The translations under genes were made by a program, and so were the position numbers. DNA of 64,000 nt from Peromyscus leucopus (Eukaryota > Chordata > Mammalia > Rodentia > Cricetidae): NCBI RefSeq assembly GCF_004664715.2, contig NC_051076.1, positions 186,001 through 250,000 of the forward strand, read 5' to 3'. The notes below the pieces were generated by a model. That model was not told the origin of the DNA. It was given only the letters and a program-made list of their open reading frames with translations, and did not search any database. This document shows positions 43,965 through 54,019 of this stretch, piece by piece. Position 1 is the first letter of the stretch. Each line of letters begins with the position of its first letter.

Positions 43965-46496
43965 TGCCTTAGTCAATGTTCTATTGCTGTGAAGAGACAC
44001 CATGATACAGCAACTCTTACAAGCATTTAACTGTTAAGAATTTATAGTTTCAGAGGTTTAGTTCATGACCATGATGGCAGAGATTATGGCGGCACACAGG
44101 CAGACACGATGTTACTGAAGGGGCTAAGAGCACTGCATCTGTACCTGCAGGCCCCAGGAAGAGAAAGCCATCGGGGCTGGCTTGTGCTTCTGAAACCTCA
44201 AAGCCCATCCCCAGTGACGCACTTCTTCAAATCAGGCTGCCTTCTAGTCCTTTCAAATAGTGCCACTCAAGCATTTAAATATATGAACCAATGGTGGCCA
44301 TTCTTATTCAAACTACTATTCCACTTCCTGGCCACCATAGGCTTGTAGCCATATCATAATGCAAAAATGTATTCAATCCAACTTCAAAAGTCCTCACAGT
44401 CTATAACAGTTTCAATATTCCAAAGGTCAAAGTCTCTTCTGAGACTCATGGCAGTTAAGAGTAACTGAAACCCCTGTAAAATCAAAATCAAAGGCAGATC
44501 ATACACTTCCAGTACACAACAGAAAGAATATACATTACCATTCCAAAAAAGAGGAAAGGGAGCATAGTAAGAAAGTACAAAAGCAAGACTGAAAACCAGC
44601 TGGGAAAACTCAAATTTCTGTATCTTTGTATCTGATGTCAAAGTGCTCTTCAGATATCCAACTCCTTTCAGCTTTGTTGACTGCAATACAATTTCTCTCT
44701 CTTAGGCTAGTTCTATACCCTGTTAGCAGCTCTCTTTGTCAGGTATCCATGACTCTGGCATCTCCAAAATCTTAGGGTCTTAGGGTCAATGAAATCCAGT
44801 CTTCACTGTCACAGCTTCACACAACAGCCTCTCTGAGCCTCCATGCAGGAATATCGCTGACACACTCCTGGCCTCAGTGGCTTTCCTTAGTCATGGAGGG
44901 AGATTCCATAACCTCTTCCTCGTATCCTTGGCTCTAAAGCCAGAACCACATGGCCGAAACTACCAAGTTCTGCTTCTCAATGGGGCTGGAACGTGGCCCC
45001 TTCTTTCAATTACATTTGCATCAGCTTTCTTTTTTTATGGTTTCCTTCACTGTATAAGCTTTTCTTTAGTTGTTTTTCACAAGTGGGATGCTTAGCAGAA
45101 TGGGGTATGATCCTGAGGCCCTAACTCCCTTTATTCCATTTACCATCATTCTTTTCTTTAAATTTTTTTATCTCCTTGAGCATTGGACTTAGTTCCATTA
45201 CACTTCTTGATGCTCCTTTTCTCCTCAAATTATACATTTTGCATTTTTCCTTTATTAGCTTGCTCCTTTTCATTAAAGATCTGCCTAAGAGTGACCTCTA
45301 ATAACTACATGACACAGGCTGTTTAGAAATCTCCTCTGTTATAGCCATTAATGTAAAACTCTTCAATTTTGTCTCAGGTGGTTTTTAGGATAAGGGCAAA
45401 AAGCTGCCATATTATTTGCCAAAATAACACAAGAATGGTCTACTAGGCCACAATATTTTCCTCTAAAATTTCATTAGCTGGGCCATTATAATCTACATTG
45501 CTCTTAGCACCATTATCTTTTAGGCTACTATTTGTATGGCCCATTATGCCATGCTTAATGTGTTTAATTCTTTCCTAATCCAAAGTCCCAAAGTCCACAT
45601 TCTGCCAACAGGCAGCATGGTCAGGCCTGTCACAGCAATACTCCACTCCCTGGTAGCATCTTCAGTAAGAAATCTATTTTTGTGAAGAGACACCATGACC
45701 ATAGCAATTCTTATGAAGCATTTAATAGGGACTTACTTACAGAGGTTTAGCACATTATCAGCAAGGCAGGAAGCATGGTGGCACACAGGCAGACATAGTT
45801 CTGGAGAAGGAGCTGAGAGTTCTATATCTGGACACATAGGCAGCAGGAAGAGGCTTGGCTTGGACTTTTGAAACCTCAAAGCCTATCTTTGTAGTTGTTT
45901 TTTTTACTCTTACTCTTTGGGGGCCTGCCACCCAGCCCCCAAATAATCACATGGAGGCTTATATTCCTTATGAATGTCCATCTTAGTTTGGCTTGTTTCT
46001 AGCTAGCTTTTCTTAACTTAAATGATCCCATCTACCTTTTGCTTCTGGGCTTTTACCCTTTTCTATTTCTGTATATCTTTTCTTTACTTCTTACTCCATA
46101 TCTGGCTTTGTGTCTGGGTGGCTGGTCCCTCACACCCTCCTACTTTCCTTGCTTCTCCTTCTTTTTCTCATTTACTCTCTCTGCCTGCCAGTCCCACCTA
46201 TTTCTCTCTCCTGCCTGGCTATTGGCTATTTATTAGACCAATCAGGTATTTTAGGCAGGCAAAGTAACACAGCTTCACAGAGTTAAACAGATGCAACATA
46301 AAAGAATGTAGCACATCTTTGCATCATTAAGCAAATATTCCACAGCATAAACATATTCAACTAATATTCCACAACACATCTCTAGTGACATTTTTCCTCC
46401 AATAAGTCTGTGCCCCCTAATACTTTCAAGTAGTGCTATTCCCTAAGCATTTAAATATATGCACATATGGGGGCCATTCTTATTCAAATCACCACA
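43965..46496 (-). mobile_element. MaLR (MT/ORR1-type) element, full layout
   Basis: Minus-strand order: 5' LTR (about 45659-46496, interrupted), a non-coding interior (44320-45658), and 3' LTR (43965 to about 44318). LTR phrases include the antisense GCTGTGAAGAGACACCATGA, TTTGAAACCTCAAAGCC and GTGACACACTTC types. MaLR elements encode nothing and relied on ERVL proteins. Just inside the 3' LTR the interior ends with the same GCATTATGATATGGCTACAAG phrase seen in the plus-strand MaLR near 48818. Confidence 0.8.
45890..46376 (-). mobile_element. solo class II LTR inserted in the MaLR 5' LTR
   Basis: In sense it starts TGTTGTGGAATATTAG and ends AACAACTACA, with CCTGATTGGTCTAATAAATAG inside. The MaLR sequence reads across it (AGCCTATCT to CATCTCTAGTGAC). 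The flanks TATCTT (45884-45889) and CATCTC (46377-46382) agree at four of six positions, consistent with an aged duplication. It resembles the LTR family of 18388 and 37649. Confidence 0.75.
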
Positions 46497-46507
46497 TGAC
46501 CTATCTC

Positions 46508-46725
46508 TATTCCAAGTATTCTAGTCACACTTCCATTGCTGGGATAAAGACCATAACCAAAAGGAATTTGAGAAGGAAAGACTCACATATCCCAAGTCAC
46601 AGACCACTGAAGGAAGCCAAGGCATAACTGTAGCAGAACTCATAGTAAGAGCATGGCTTACTGGCTTACTCTTCCTGGCTTGCTTTAGAACCACATTCCC
46701 AGGGATGGCAGTGCCCACTGTGGGT
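46508..46725 (-). repeat. MaLR-like LTR fragment
   Basis: Antisense phrases CTTCCATTGCTGGGATAAAG, GCATGGCTTACTGGCTTACT and CAGGGATGGCAGTGCCCACT place it with rodent MaLR LTRs of a different subfamily. Confidence 0.5.
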
Positions 46726-46924
46726 TAGAAACAGCAAATAAAAGCTAAAGCTGCTTCAAATGTGACTCAAAGAGTGCAGAGTCCACAGCAAACTGGCAGC
46801 CAAACTGGCAGCACCTGTGTGGTGCTGGCTTGGGTCATGAAAGATGCGAGGAAAGCAATTTTTCCCTAGTAATTTCAGAGAGGTACCAAGGTGGGGAGCA
46901 TGGAGGGTCATTGAGAGATTCACT

Positions 46925-47055
46925 TAGTTACTTTTCTATTGCTGTCACAAAATACCGTGACTCATGTAACATGTAAAAGAAATGTTTAATTGATGTTATG
47001 ATTTTAGAGAGTTAGATTCCATGATGGTGAGGCAAAGGCATAGTAGCAAGAACAC
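46925..47055 (-). repeat. MaLR LTR fragment
   Basis: TTAGTTACTTTTCTATTGCT and GAGAGTTAGATTCCATGATG are antisense MaLR LTR. It is cut at 47056 by the plus-strand MaLR. Confidence 0.55.
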
Positions 47056-49203
47056 TGTGGTGGTTTAAAAGAAAACGGCCCCGAAGGGGTGGCACTGTTA
47101 GGAGGCGTGGCCTTGTTGGAGGAAGTGTGGCACTATAGGAGGTGTGGCCTTGTTGGAGGAAGTGTGTCACTGTGGAGGTGGGCTTTGAGGTTTCCTATGC
47201 TCAAATTACATCCAGAGAGACAGATCGCTTCCTGTTGCTTGCACAAGATGCAAAACTCTCAGCTACCTCTCCATTACCATGTCTGTCTGCACACTGCCAT
47301 GTCCTACTATGATGCTAATAGATTGAACCTTTGAACTAAAAGCCACACAATTAAATATTTTCCTTAATACTAGTTGCCATGGTCATGATGTCTCTTCACA
47401 GCAATAGAAACACTAACTAAGACAGAAGTTGGTACCAGGAGCGGGTATGGCTGCGATAGGCCCGGCCACGCTTCCATTTGAAGGAGTATGGACTGTGGGA
47501 CTGTGGATTAGAAAACAGTTGAACACTGTCAGTTCTGCTTAACAGGCCATCATAGAAGGAACACTGAAGACAGTGGCACTGAGTGTGATTTGAACTGTAG
47601 GCTCAAACCTACAAACCTCTCAAACCTGGATCAAGAGGTTTCAGAGGAAAAGAATGTTAGTATGTTGCCTAGAAATCATTCTTATAATGTTTTGGTGAAG
47701 AATGTGGCTACTTTTTGCCCTTGTCTGAACAGTCTGCCTGAGGCTAAAGTGAAGAGTTTTAGATTACTTCTGATGACAGAGGAAATTTCAAAACAACTTA
47801 GTATAGACTCTGTTGTGTGGTTATTAGTGTTAATTCTAATGAAGATTTATACTGAAAAGGAGAAAACTGAGCAAGGAAAAATATTTGAGGAGAAAAGGAG
47901 CACCAGATAGTAGAAAGGAAATGAGTCCTGGTTTCAAGGAGATAAACAGATTAAGAAATGGAATAAAAGGAGCAAGATCCCATCCAGCTAACTTTCCAAC
48001 TTGTGAACAGGAATTAAAGAAAAGCTTAGAGCTGGGTGTGGTGGCACATGCCTTTAATCTCAGAAGGCAGAGGCTAGGGGGTCTCTGAGTTTGAGGCTAG
48101 CTTGGTCTACAGATCCAGTTCCAGGACAGCGAAGTATCAGCAGTGAAGGACAGAAAGATGATGAAGATGTAATTGAACAAGGGGGCCATGTTCCAGCCCC
48201 AGTAAGCATCAGAACTTGGCAGCTTTGGCCACATGGTTCTGGAGTTAAGGACAGAAGAAAGGGGCTATGAAATTTGCCTCTGAGACTAAAGAAAGCAACT
48301 GAGCCCAGGCATATGTCAGGGATGTCCCTGAATGGAGGTCTAGAGAGACAATTGTGTGAAGCTATGAAATTGAAGCCTGGATTACCTTGGAAAGCTCAAG
48401 ATGTTGAGGATGTCAGAGGCATGGGATACCTGCTGAGGAAAGCTGTTAAGAGGGAGCAGAATCAGCCCAAGAGAAAGAAGTATGCTGTAAGCAACAAAGC
48501 TGAACAGAGTTGGAAATTTGTAGACCATTTTGACATTAGACATGGAGATGCAGAGTTTGGAGTTTGCCAACTGGTCTTTTTGGTCTTACTTTGGCCCATT
48601 ATTTCCTCATTATACTAGCTTCCCTGCGATATAATGTATATCCTGTGACATTATATTTCGGAAGTATGTTATCTTCTTTTTTTATTTTGTTTTTACAGGG
48701 GATTACAATTAAGAAATTGCATAAATCTCAGAAGAGACTTTGGACTTGAAACAAGTTTGAGACTGTTATAGACTATGGGGACTTTTGAAGTTTGACTGAA
48801 GTTTGAATGAATCATTTGCATTATGATATGGCTACAAGCCTTTCGTGGCTAGGGAGTGGAATGTGGTGGCTTAAAAGAAAATGACCCCCAAAGGGAGTGG
48901 CACTATTAGGAGGTGTGGCTTTGTGGAGTAATTGTGGCCTCGTTAGGGGAAGTGTGTTACTGTGGAGGTGGGCTTTGAGGTCTCATACATGCTCAAATCA
49001 CTCACAGTGTTTCAATCCACTTCCTGTTGCTTTCTGATCAAGATGCAGCCAGCACCATGTCTGTCTGTATGCTACCATGTCCTGCCATGATGATAATGGA
49101 CTAAACCTCTGAAATGCAAGCGAGTCACCACAGTTAAATGTTTTCCTTTGTAACAGTTGCCCTGGTCATGGTGTTTCTTCACAGCAATAGAAACTCTAAG
49201 ACA
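47056..49203 (+). mobile_element. complete MaLR element, plus strand
   Basis: The 5' LTR is 47056-47424 (TGTGGTGGTTTAAAAG to AACTAAGACA), the interior 47425-48861 and the 3' LTR 48862-49203. The interior opens GAAGTTGGTACCAGGAGCGG, the standard MaLR junction, and ends in a purine-rich AGGGAGTGGAA before the 3' LTR. The 5' LTR has an internal repeat of GGAGG(C/T)GTGGCC(T)TTGTTGGAGGAAGTGT. A truncated B1 is inserted at 48031-48130. Chance frames of 106 and 114 codons in the interior have no known domain. No flanking duplication was found. Confidence 0.85.
48031..48130 (+). repeat. B1 SINE, truncated
   Basis: GCTGGGTGTGGTGGCACATG, CTTTAATCTCAGAAGGCAGA, GGTCTACAGATCCAGTTCC; it ends at CCAGGACAGC, without the tail. 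It lies within the MaLR interior. Confidence 0.85.
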
Positions 49204-49352
49204 GGAGGTTTAGGCAGGGTTTGGGTGTTCTCAAACACAAGTCAAGATCATCAGTTGGGGCAGGTCAGGTTCCAGGATTCAGAGACGGAAACTTATTTTT
49301 AACAATACAGCATAAGGTTCCTGCCTTTAAAATGGAGTCAGTCAGGTTTCTC
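49204..49352 (-). repeat. class I LTR fragment, same family as 33694
   Basis: GGTGTTCTCAAACACAAGTC, GGTCAGGTTCCAGGATTC and TTATTTTTAACAATACAGCA match the U3 part of the class I LTRs at 33694 and 42958. It is truncated on the left at the MaLR 3' end. Confidence 0.7.
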
Positions 49353-49468
49353 AAAACCCAGAAGGGCAAACTCCAAATCCTAAATCTCCCTGACTTATGT
49401 CAAAGGCTAAGCCTTTGCAGCTTAATTGGCTGAAAGGTAAATCTCTCTATTTAGGGTGGCTTCCACTC

Positions 49469-49978
49469 TGTCTTAGTGAGAGTTTTCATTGTTGTGAAGA
49501 GACACTATCATCATGGAAATGCTTATAAAGGAAACATTTAATTGAGGTGGCTAGCTTACAGTCTCAGAGTTTCAGTCCATTATTATCACAGCAGGGAGCA
49601 TGGTGGCATGCAGGCAGATGTGGTTTCTGGAGCTGATAGTCCTTACATCTTGACTCAGAGACAACAGGTTGACTGTCACCCTGGGGAAAGCTTGAGCAAA
49701 AGAGGCCTCAGAGCCCACCCCAACAGTGACACACTTCCTCCAACAAGGCTACACCTCCTCATATGCCACTCCTTTCAAACCTCCACACACTCCTTTTCTT
49801 CAGTTCTCATTGGCAGATATATCCCAGAACTGGTAGCTCCAACTTCTTGGGATTATAACACAAGGCACCCTTTAATTTCACAGTTCCATGCAATGGGCTT
49901 TAAGAGCTTCCATTCAGAGACTCTCTTTCCACATGTTGGTCTCAGTGGCTTTATAACCATAGAGGAATATTTCATAAC
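49469..49978 (-). mobile_element. MaLR, left half (3' LTR and part of interior), split by a provirus
   Basis: The LTR starts TGTCTTAGTGAGAG at 49469 and runs to about 49775. Interior sequence continues to CATAAC at 49978, where the class II provirus begins. It resumes at 59377 with a second CATAAC. The rest of the element (interior and 5' LTR) is 59383-60893. Confidence 0.8.
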
Positions 49979-50295
49979 TGTAGATGTAACCAACCGTCTT
50001 ATTAATTAAGAAACACAGAACCAGTGTAAAAGAGAAAGCTGAGAGGTCAGAGCTCAGAGCTAAAATCTCATCCTTCCTCCTGCGGTGGTCCTAGCTTCCC
50101 GAAAGGGAGCTATTTCCTGTGTGTCTGTCTTTTCATAGTATTTTGTTCTGCCTTCTCATTGGTTGTAAACCCAAACACGGTGTGACTGCCTTGTCACTGT
50201 CTGTATGTACAGCCCTCTAGGTCTTAAAGGCGTATGTCTCCAATGCTGGCTGTATCCCTGAACACACAGAGATCTATGGGATTAAAGGCATGCGC

Positions 50296-50338
<43 letters not shown>

Positions 50339-50479
50339 GCCGCCGCCGCCGCCGCCACCACCACCGCCACTGCCACCACCACGCTCTGTCTATGGCTCTA
50401 ATAGCTCTGACCCCCGGGCAACTTTATTTATTAACATACAATTAAAATCACATTTCAGTACAATTAGAATACCACCACA
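49979..50479 (-). repeat. 3' LTR with expanded triplet tract
   Basis: In sense it runs from TGTGGTGGTATTC to CATCTACA. It is 501 bp against 418 bp for the 5' LTR. Almost all of the excess is a (CTG)13(CCG)6 and CCA-rich tract at 50294-50380, in the B1-derived part of the LTR. AATAAATAAAG lies near the sense start, and a TATA-like box (reverse of TACTATGAAAAG) near 50136. Confidence 0.92.
50294..50380. repeat. compound triplet repeat (CTG)13(CCG)6(CCA)n
   Basis: Thirteen perfect CTG units at 50298-50336, then six CCG units at 50337-50354, then imperfect CCA/CCG. In LTR sense it reads GGC and CAG. The 5' LTR of the same provirus has only ACCGCCAAGC here. Confidence 0.95.
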
Positions 50480-50492
50480 TTTTCCCTTTTCT

Positions 50493-50686
50493 TTTCTTTT
50501 TTTATTTTTTTTTTGTTTTGTTTTGTTTTGTTTTTCGAGACAGGGTTTCTCTGTGTAGCTTTGCGCCTTTCCTGGAACTCACTTGGTAGCCCAGGCTGGC
50601 CTTGAACTCACAGAGATCCGCCTGCCTCTGCCTCCCTTTGCCTCCCAAGTGCTGGGATTAAAGGCGTGTGCCACCACCGCCCGGCT
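50493..50686 (-). mobile_element. B1 SINE inserted in the polypurine tract, 16-bp duplication
   Basis: A near-consensus cricetid B1 (reverse complement, with GTGTAGCTTTGCGCCTTTCC) has a (TTTTG)n tail. It is flanked by exact copies of ACATTTTCCCTTTTCT at 50477-50492 and 50687-50702. The duplicated bases are the last three of the 3' LTR edge and the polypurine tract, so the SINE arrived after the provirus. Confidence 0.95.
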
Positions 50687-51280
50687 ACATTTTCCCTTTT
50701 CTATTTTAATAAAAAGAAAAAAAAAAGCAAAAGGTTATAACTAACATAAGAAAAACTATATACAAAAGTACAATAACTATATATAATATATACAAGTAAT
50801 AAATACCTAAACAGGTATTTGACAAATCAGAGAAAATAATTCCATTATCTATCCTATTTTGGTAAATCCAAGATGTATCTAATGCACTTTCTATCCTAAT
50901 TAATTTTCAACTATAACTAACTAATCTTCAACCACAACTAACTAATCTACAAGTCCCTCAGAGACCCAAGAAGGAAATAATATTAGCTAACAAAAATAAA
51001 AACAGGAAGTGCATGCAAGCAACTTCCAAAAAATTTGTGAGTTGACAGAAACAGCCAGCTGCCTGGACAGTCACCTGAGGTTTCCCCAGTGTTGGGGCAT
51101 CATCTTCAGCCTATAGGCTTAGTGAATCTGACAGACTCATTTGTGAAGTAGGATGTACACAAGGTCAACAGTTTAACCTCACATTGGGAAACACCTAAAT
51201 TCCACTAGTGTCCTGTCATGATTCAGGATTCTAAATTATGGAAATTGTTGACAGTTTTTGAATTCAGCTGTCCATTCTTC

Positions 51281-51327
51281 TTGGATGTGTATATATGGCT
51301 TCATCCCAGCCATATATACACATCCAA
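51281..51327. repeat. perfect 20-bp inverted repeat, 7-nt loop
   Basis: The left arm 51281-51300 is the exact reverse complement of the right arm 51308-51327; the loop is TCATCCC. It lies in the 3' region of the class II provirus and could form a stable hairpin in RNA from either strand. Confidence 0.97.
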
Positions 51328-52100
51328 TCCCCTTCTTCTCCACATCCCTCTATTAAATGCCAGTCTACTATCGAGAGGCGTGAGCTTTCAGCTGCTGTTC
51401 CATTGCACAACAGAAGCCATCGGCCCTCTGCCTGGTAAGCTGCCTTCGAAGAAAAGGGCACTGTACCTTTTCCGGATTGCGAAGGCCACTTCAGGGATGG
51501 GGCCATATTGTCCTGGCCTCAGAAGATGCCTTTTGATAAAACCATAACCACACTTGTTTTGACAAGAATCAGTAGTCCTTTGTTTCGTGTTCTGTCTGTC
51601 CATTTTGTCCTGTTGATTTGAGGATACTTTGTTGTCCAGTGGCTAACTTTTGCCACAATGAAAGTTGACTCCATATGCAGTTTCTTCAATGCCCATATTT
51701 TCTCTGAAGTATATTGGTACTGCCAGGAGCCGACATGTCTCAAAAAAGAAAAATTTTCTAAGTTATTAAAACATTTTAAATGCCATATTCTGTAGATCTC
51801 TGAAGGGTTTGAAGATGACCTGTCTAAAACATCTCTGCTCAATTTTTAAAACATATCTAATAAGACTACAAGTTCTATTGTAATGTCTAACTACTAATTT
51901 TCATTTCTTTATATCTTAATAGTTGGTAATAATAACCTTGAAGGATCAGAAAATTGCATTACATTGTTAAATGAATAGTATAAATACAATTAGAAATATA
52001 CATATAGCATTTTCTAACAATATCAGTTTCAAATTTGTATACAATATAAAACAATCCAATCCAATGTAAAGTATTTAAAACTAGTAATTGTCTTTTTCCT

Positions 52101-52144
52101 TTCTTTCTTTCTTCCATTCTTTCCTTCCTTCCTTCCTTCCTTTT

Positions 52145-52212
<68 letters not shown>

Positions 52213-52214
52213 TC
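52101..52214. repeat. (CTTT)n/(CCTT)n microsatellite
   Basis: Imperfect CTTT, CCTT and CTTT blocks. On the minus strand it reads as Lys/Glu/Arg-rich frames with no biological meaning. Confidence 0.95.
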
Positions 52215-52877
52215 ATTCTTTTTTTTAAACAAGAACCTTAAATCTAATATCCTTCGCTTAGCCTTTTTCCTAACCCTTGACAACAACTTGAAACCAACCC
52301 CCATAAACATTGAAAATTATCCCAGACCCCAAACCCATTAAAAAAACCAAAAAACTACCCACCCCACACCACCTCTTTGGGAATGTGGGCGTCGTATTCT
52401 TAAAATTGCTTCCTGCTGGGTATGGGCGAAGTTTTCTTTATCCTGAATGAAAAATTTTAGGTTAATTGTCAAATTCTAGGAAAGGTAACTATATCCTTCA
52501 TTATCCAGTCTGTGTATAATGCCAAAGTTCAGGCTTTATCTCAAGTCCTTATTCAAGTAGTCTTTGAGACTGGATCATCTCAGCTAGTCATCTCAAAATT
52601 GCTCCGAGCACCTTGTAGTTCAAAGCTGATCTGTAGATGATGTTTGTCAGCTTAATGATATTATTATTGTCCACGTGGAATTGTTGTTGTTGTGGGGCCC
52701 CATCTTCTTTCTGGAGACTTCAGTTGATGTTAGGCCTGGCCGTGATTTCCTGCAGAAAACTGACAAGAGACTCGAACACAAAGACATATATATGCAGCTA
52801 ATTGAAGCCTATTTTTCTAGAATTAGTTAGTACTCTATATGACCATTCATATCTTAACAAAGTTTAAAAGGTATATA

Positions 52878-53303
52878 TGTGGTGGTATTCTAATTGTACT
52901 GAAATGTGATTTTGATTGTATGTTAATAAATAAAGTTACCCGGGGGTCAGAGCTATTAGAGCCATAGCAAGAGTGTGGCGGTGGTGGCACACGCCTTTAA
53001 TCCCATAGATCTCTGTGTGTTCAGGGATACAGCCAGCATTGGAGATATATGCCTTTAAGACCTGGGGGTGCTGTACATACAGACAGTGACAAGGCAGTCA
53101 CACCGTGTTTGGGTTTACAACCAATGAGAAGGCAGAACAAAATAGTATAAAAAGACGGACAGACAGGATATAGCTCTCTTTCGGGAAGCTGGGACACCGC
53201 AGGAGGAAGGGTGATATTTTAGCTCTGAGCTCTGACCTCTCGGCTTTCTCTTTTACATTGTTTCTGTGTTTCTTATTTAATAAGACTGTTGGTTACATCT
53301 ACA
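52878..53303 (+). mobile_element. inverted same-family LTR inside the class II provirus
   Basis: TGTGGTGGTATTC to GGTTACATCTACA, 426 bp, the same family as the LTRs at 49979 and 58959 but on the plus strand. AGTATAAAAAG near 53145 is the TATA box. B1-derived sequence is at 52976-53025. Primer-site and leader sequence follow in the same orientation. No second copy of the TATATA flank was found. Confidence 0.93.
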
Positions 53304-53305
53304 TC

Positions 53306-53505
53306 TGGTGCCCAATATGAAAAGAATCCATTAAAAACCGCTTGGCTTGGCGGCAGGTCCGCTTTCCTGCAAGGGCGGCAGGCTGGGAGGCCGGCTTCCT
53401 AGTCCGAGTGGCGGCCCCCTAGTCCGAGCGGTTGGCTTTCTAGCCCGGGCCTAGGTCTGCTTGGCCTCAGGCCGGACTAACTGTGAGCTGCTTGCTTAAA
53501 GCCTG
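53306..53505 (+). mobile_element. primer site and leader belonging to the inverted LTR
   Basis: TGGTGCCCAATATGAAAAG at 53306 corresponds to the primer site of the host provirus. The following ACCGCTTGGCTTGGCGGCAG, CTGCTTGGCCTCAGGCCGGA and GTGAGCTGCTTGCTTAAAGC match the minus-strand leader at 58940-58770. Homology stops near 53505. After that, minus-strand provirus sequence resumes. Confidence 0.85.
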
Positions 53506-53701
53506 CTTTAAGTCCCTTAATTAATTTGGCTTTTGTCCTGTACCATAGCAGAAGATGGCTCTTTTATTCTGGCATGATACAGGGAGTTTGCATTTTCCTT
53601 TTAACAACATGCTTGAGTTTAAAGAAGGAGAGAGCCATTCTCCAACTCCAAAGTCAGCTTTAAATTTTAATTGAACTGGGACTATTAGAAGATCAATAGT
53701 G

Positions 53702-53866
53702 TTAAATCTTTAGAGAAAAGCAGAAACAAACATTTAGGAAGACATGAAATTTTTTAGATAATATATACCCATATGCCGTTTCATTCTGTTTCTTGGGATA
53801 GATGATTTGTCCCTTTTCTTCAGTTGTCTCATTTGTCCAGTGTTCTTCAGATTCCTTAACCTTCAT
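53702..53866 (-). pseudogene. 54-codon ORF behind a strong splice acceptor (candidate Env leader or accessory)
   Basis: On the minus strand a pyrimidine tract TTTTTGTTTTTGTCTTTTAG ends at 53871, followed four bases later by an ATG (53866). The frame begins MKVKESEEHWTNETTEEKGQ and ends with a Cys/Phe-rich hydrophobic stretch (VFLNVCFCFSLKI). The position just after pol is where betaretroviruses place the env acceptor. It could be a truncated Env signal region or a Rec/Rem-like leader. I do not recognise it by sequence. Confidence 0.45.
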
Positions 53867-54019
53867 TCTCCTAAAAGACAAAAACAAAAACCTTTCCCCA
53901 AGACTAATTTTGGGGCTGTTCCTTTTTGGCAAGTTATATTCTGATTAAATGAAAAGGCATGTGTTATTGATACAAGTTAGTTTAAATTGGATGTTCATGC
54001 TGGTTGATGAACTATCACC

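Larger units (their letters stand above)
50703..52877 (-). other. uncharacterised 3' region of the class II provirus
   Basis: About 2.2 kb between the expected env position and the 3' LTR. Minus-strand frames at 51842-51519 (107 codons), 51603-51388 (71) and 51506-51264 (80) overlap in different phases and look like pieces of a decayed coding segment. I see no CX6CC motif, no long hydrophobic span and no furin-like site, so I cannot call it env. A perfect foldback lies at 51281-51327 and a CTTT tract at 52101-52214. Confidence 0.4.

Noticed and set aside
47590..48618. Frames of 106 and 114 codons on the plus strand
   Set aside because: They lie in the MaLR interior, which is non-coding in this family; no domain is visible and the second is preceded by a B1.
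50298..50354. CTG/CCG tract as a coding polyglutamine or polyalanine exon
   Set aside because: It lies in an LTR and is absent from the sister LTR, with no surrounding reading frame.
51959..52310. Lys/Glu/Arg-rich frames near 52 kb
   Set aside because: They come from the CTTT microsatellite and have no support as a gene.
52878..53505. Autointegration as the origin of the inverted LTR
   Set aside because: Self-integration gives circles and consumes the LTR ends, yet both outer LTRs here carry a proper host duplication. A nested insertion or a strand switch is simpler.
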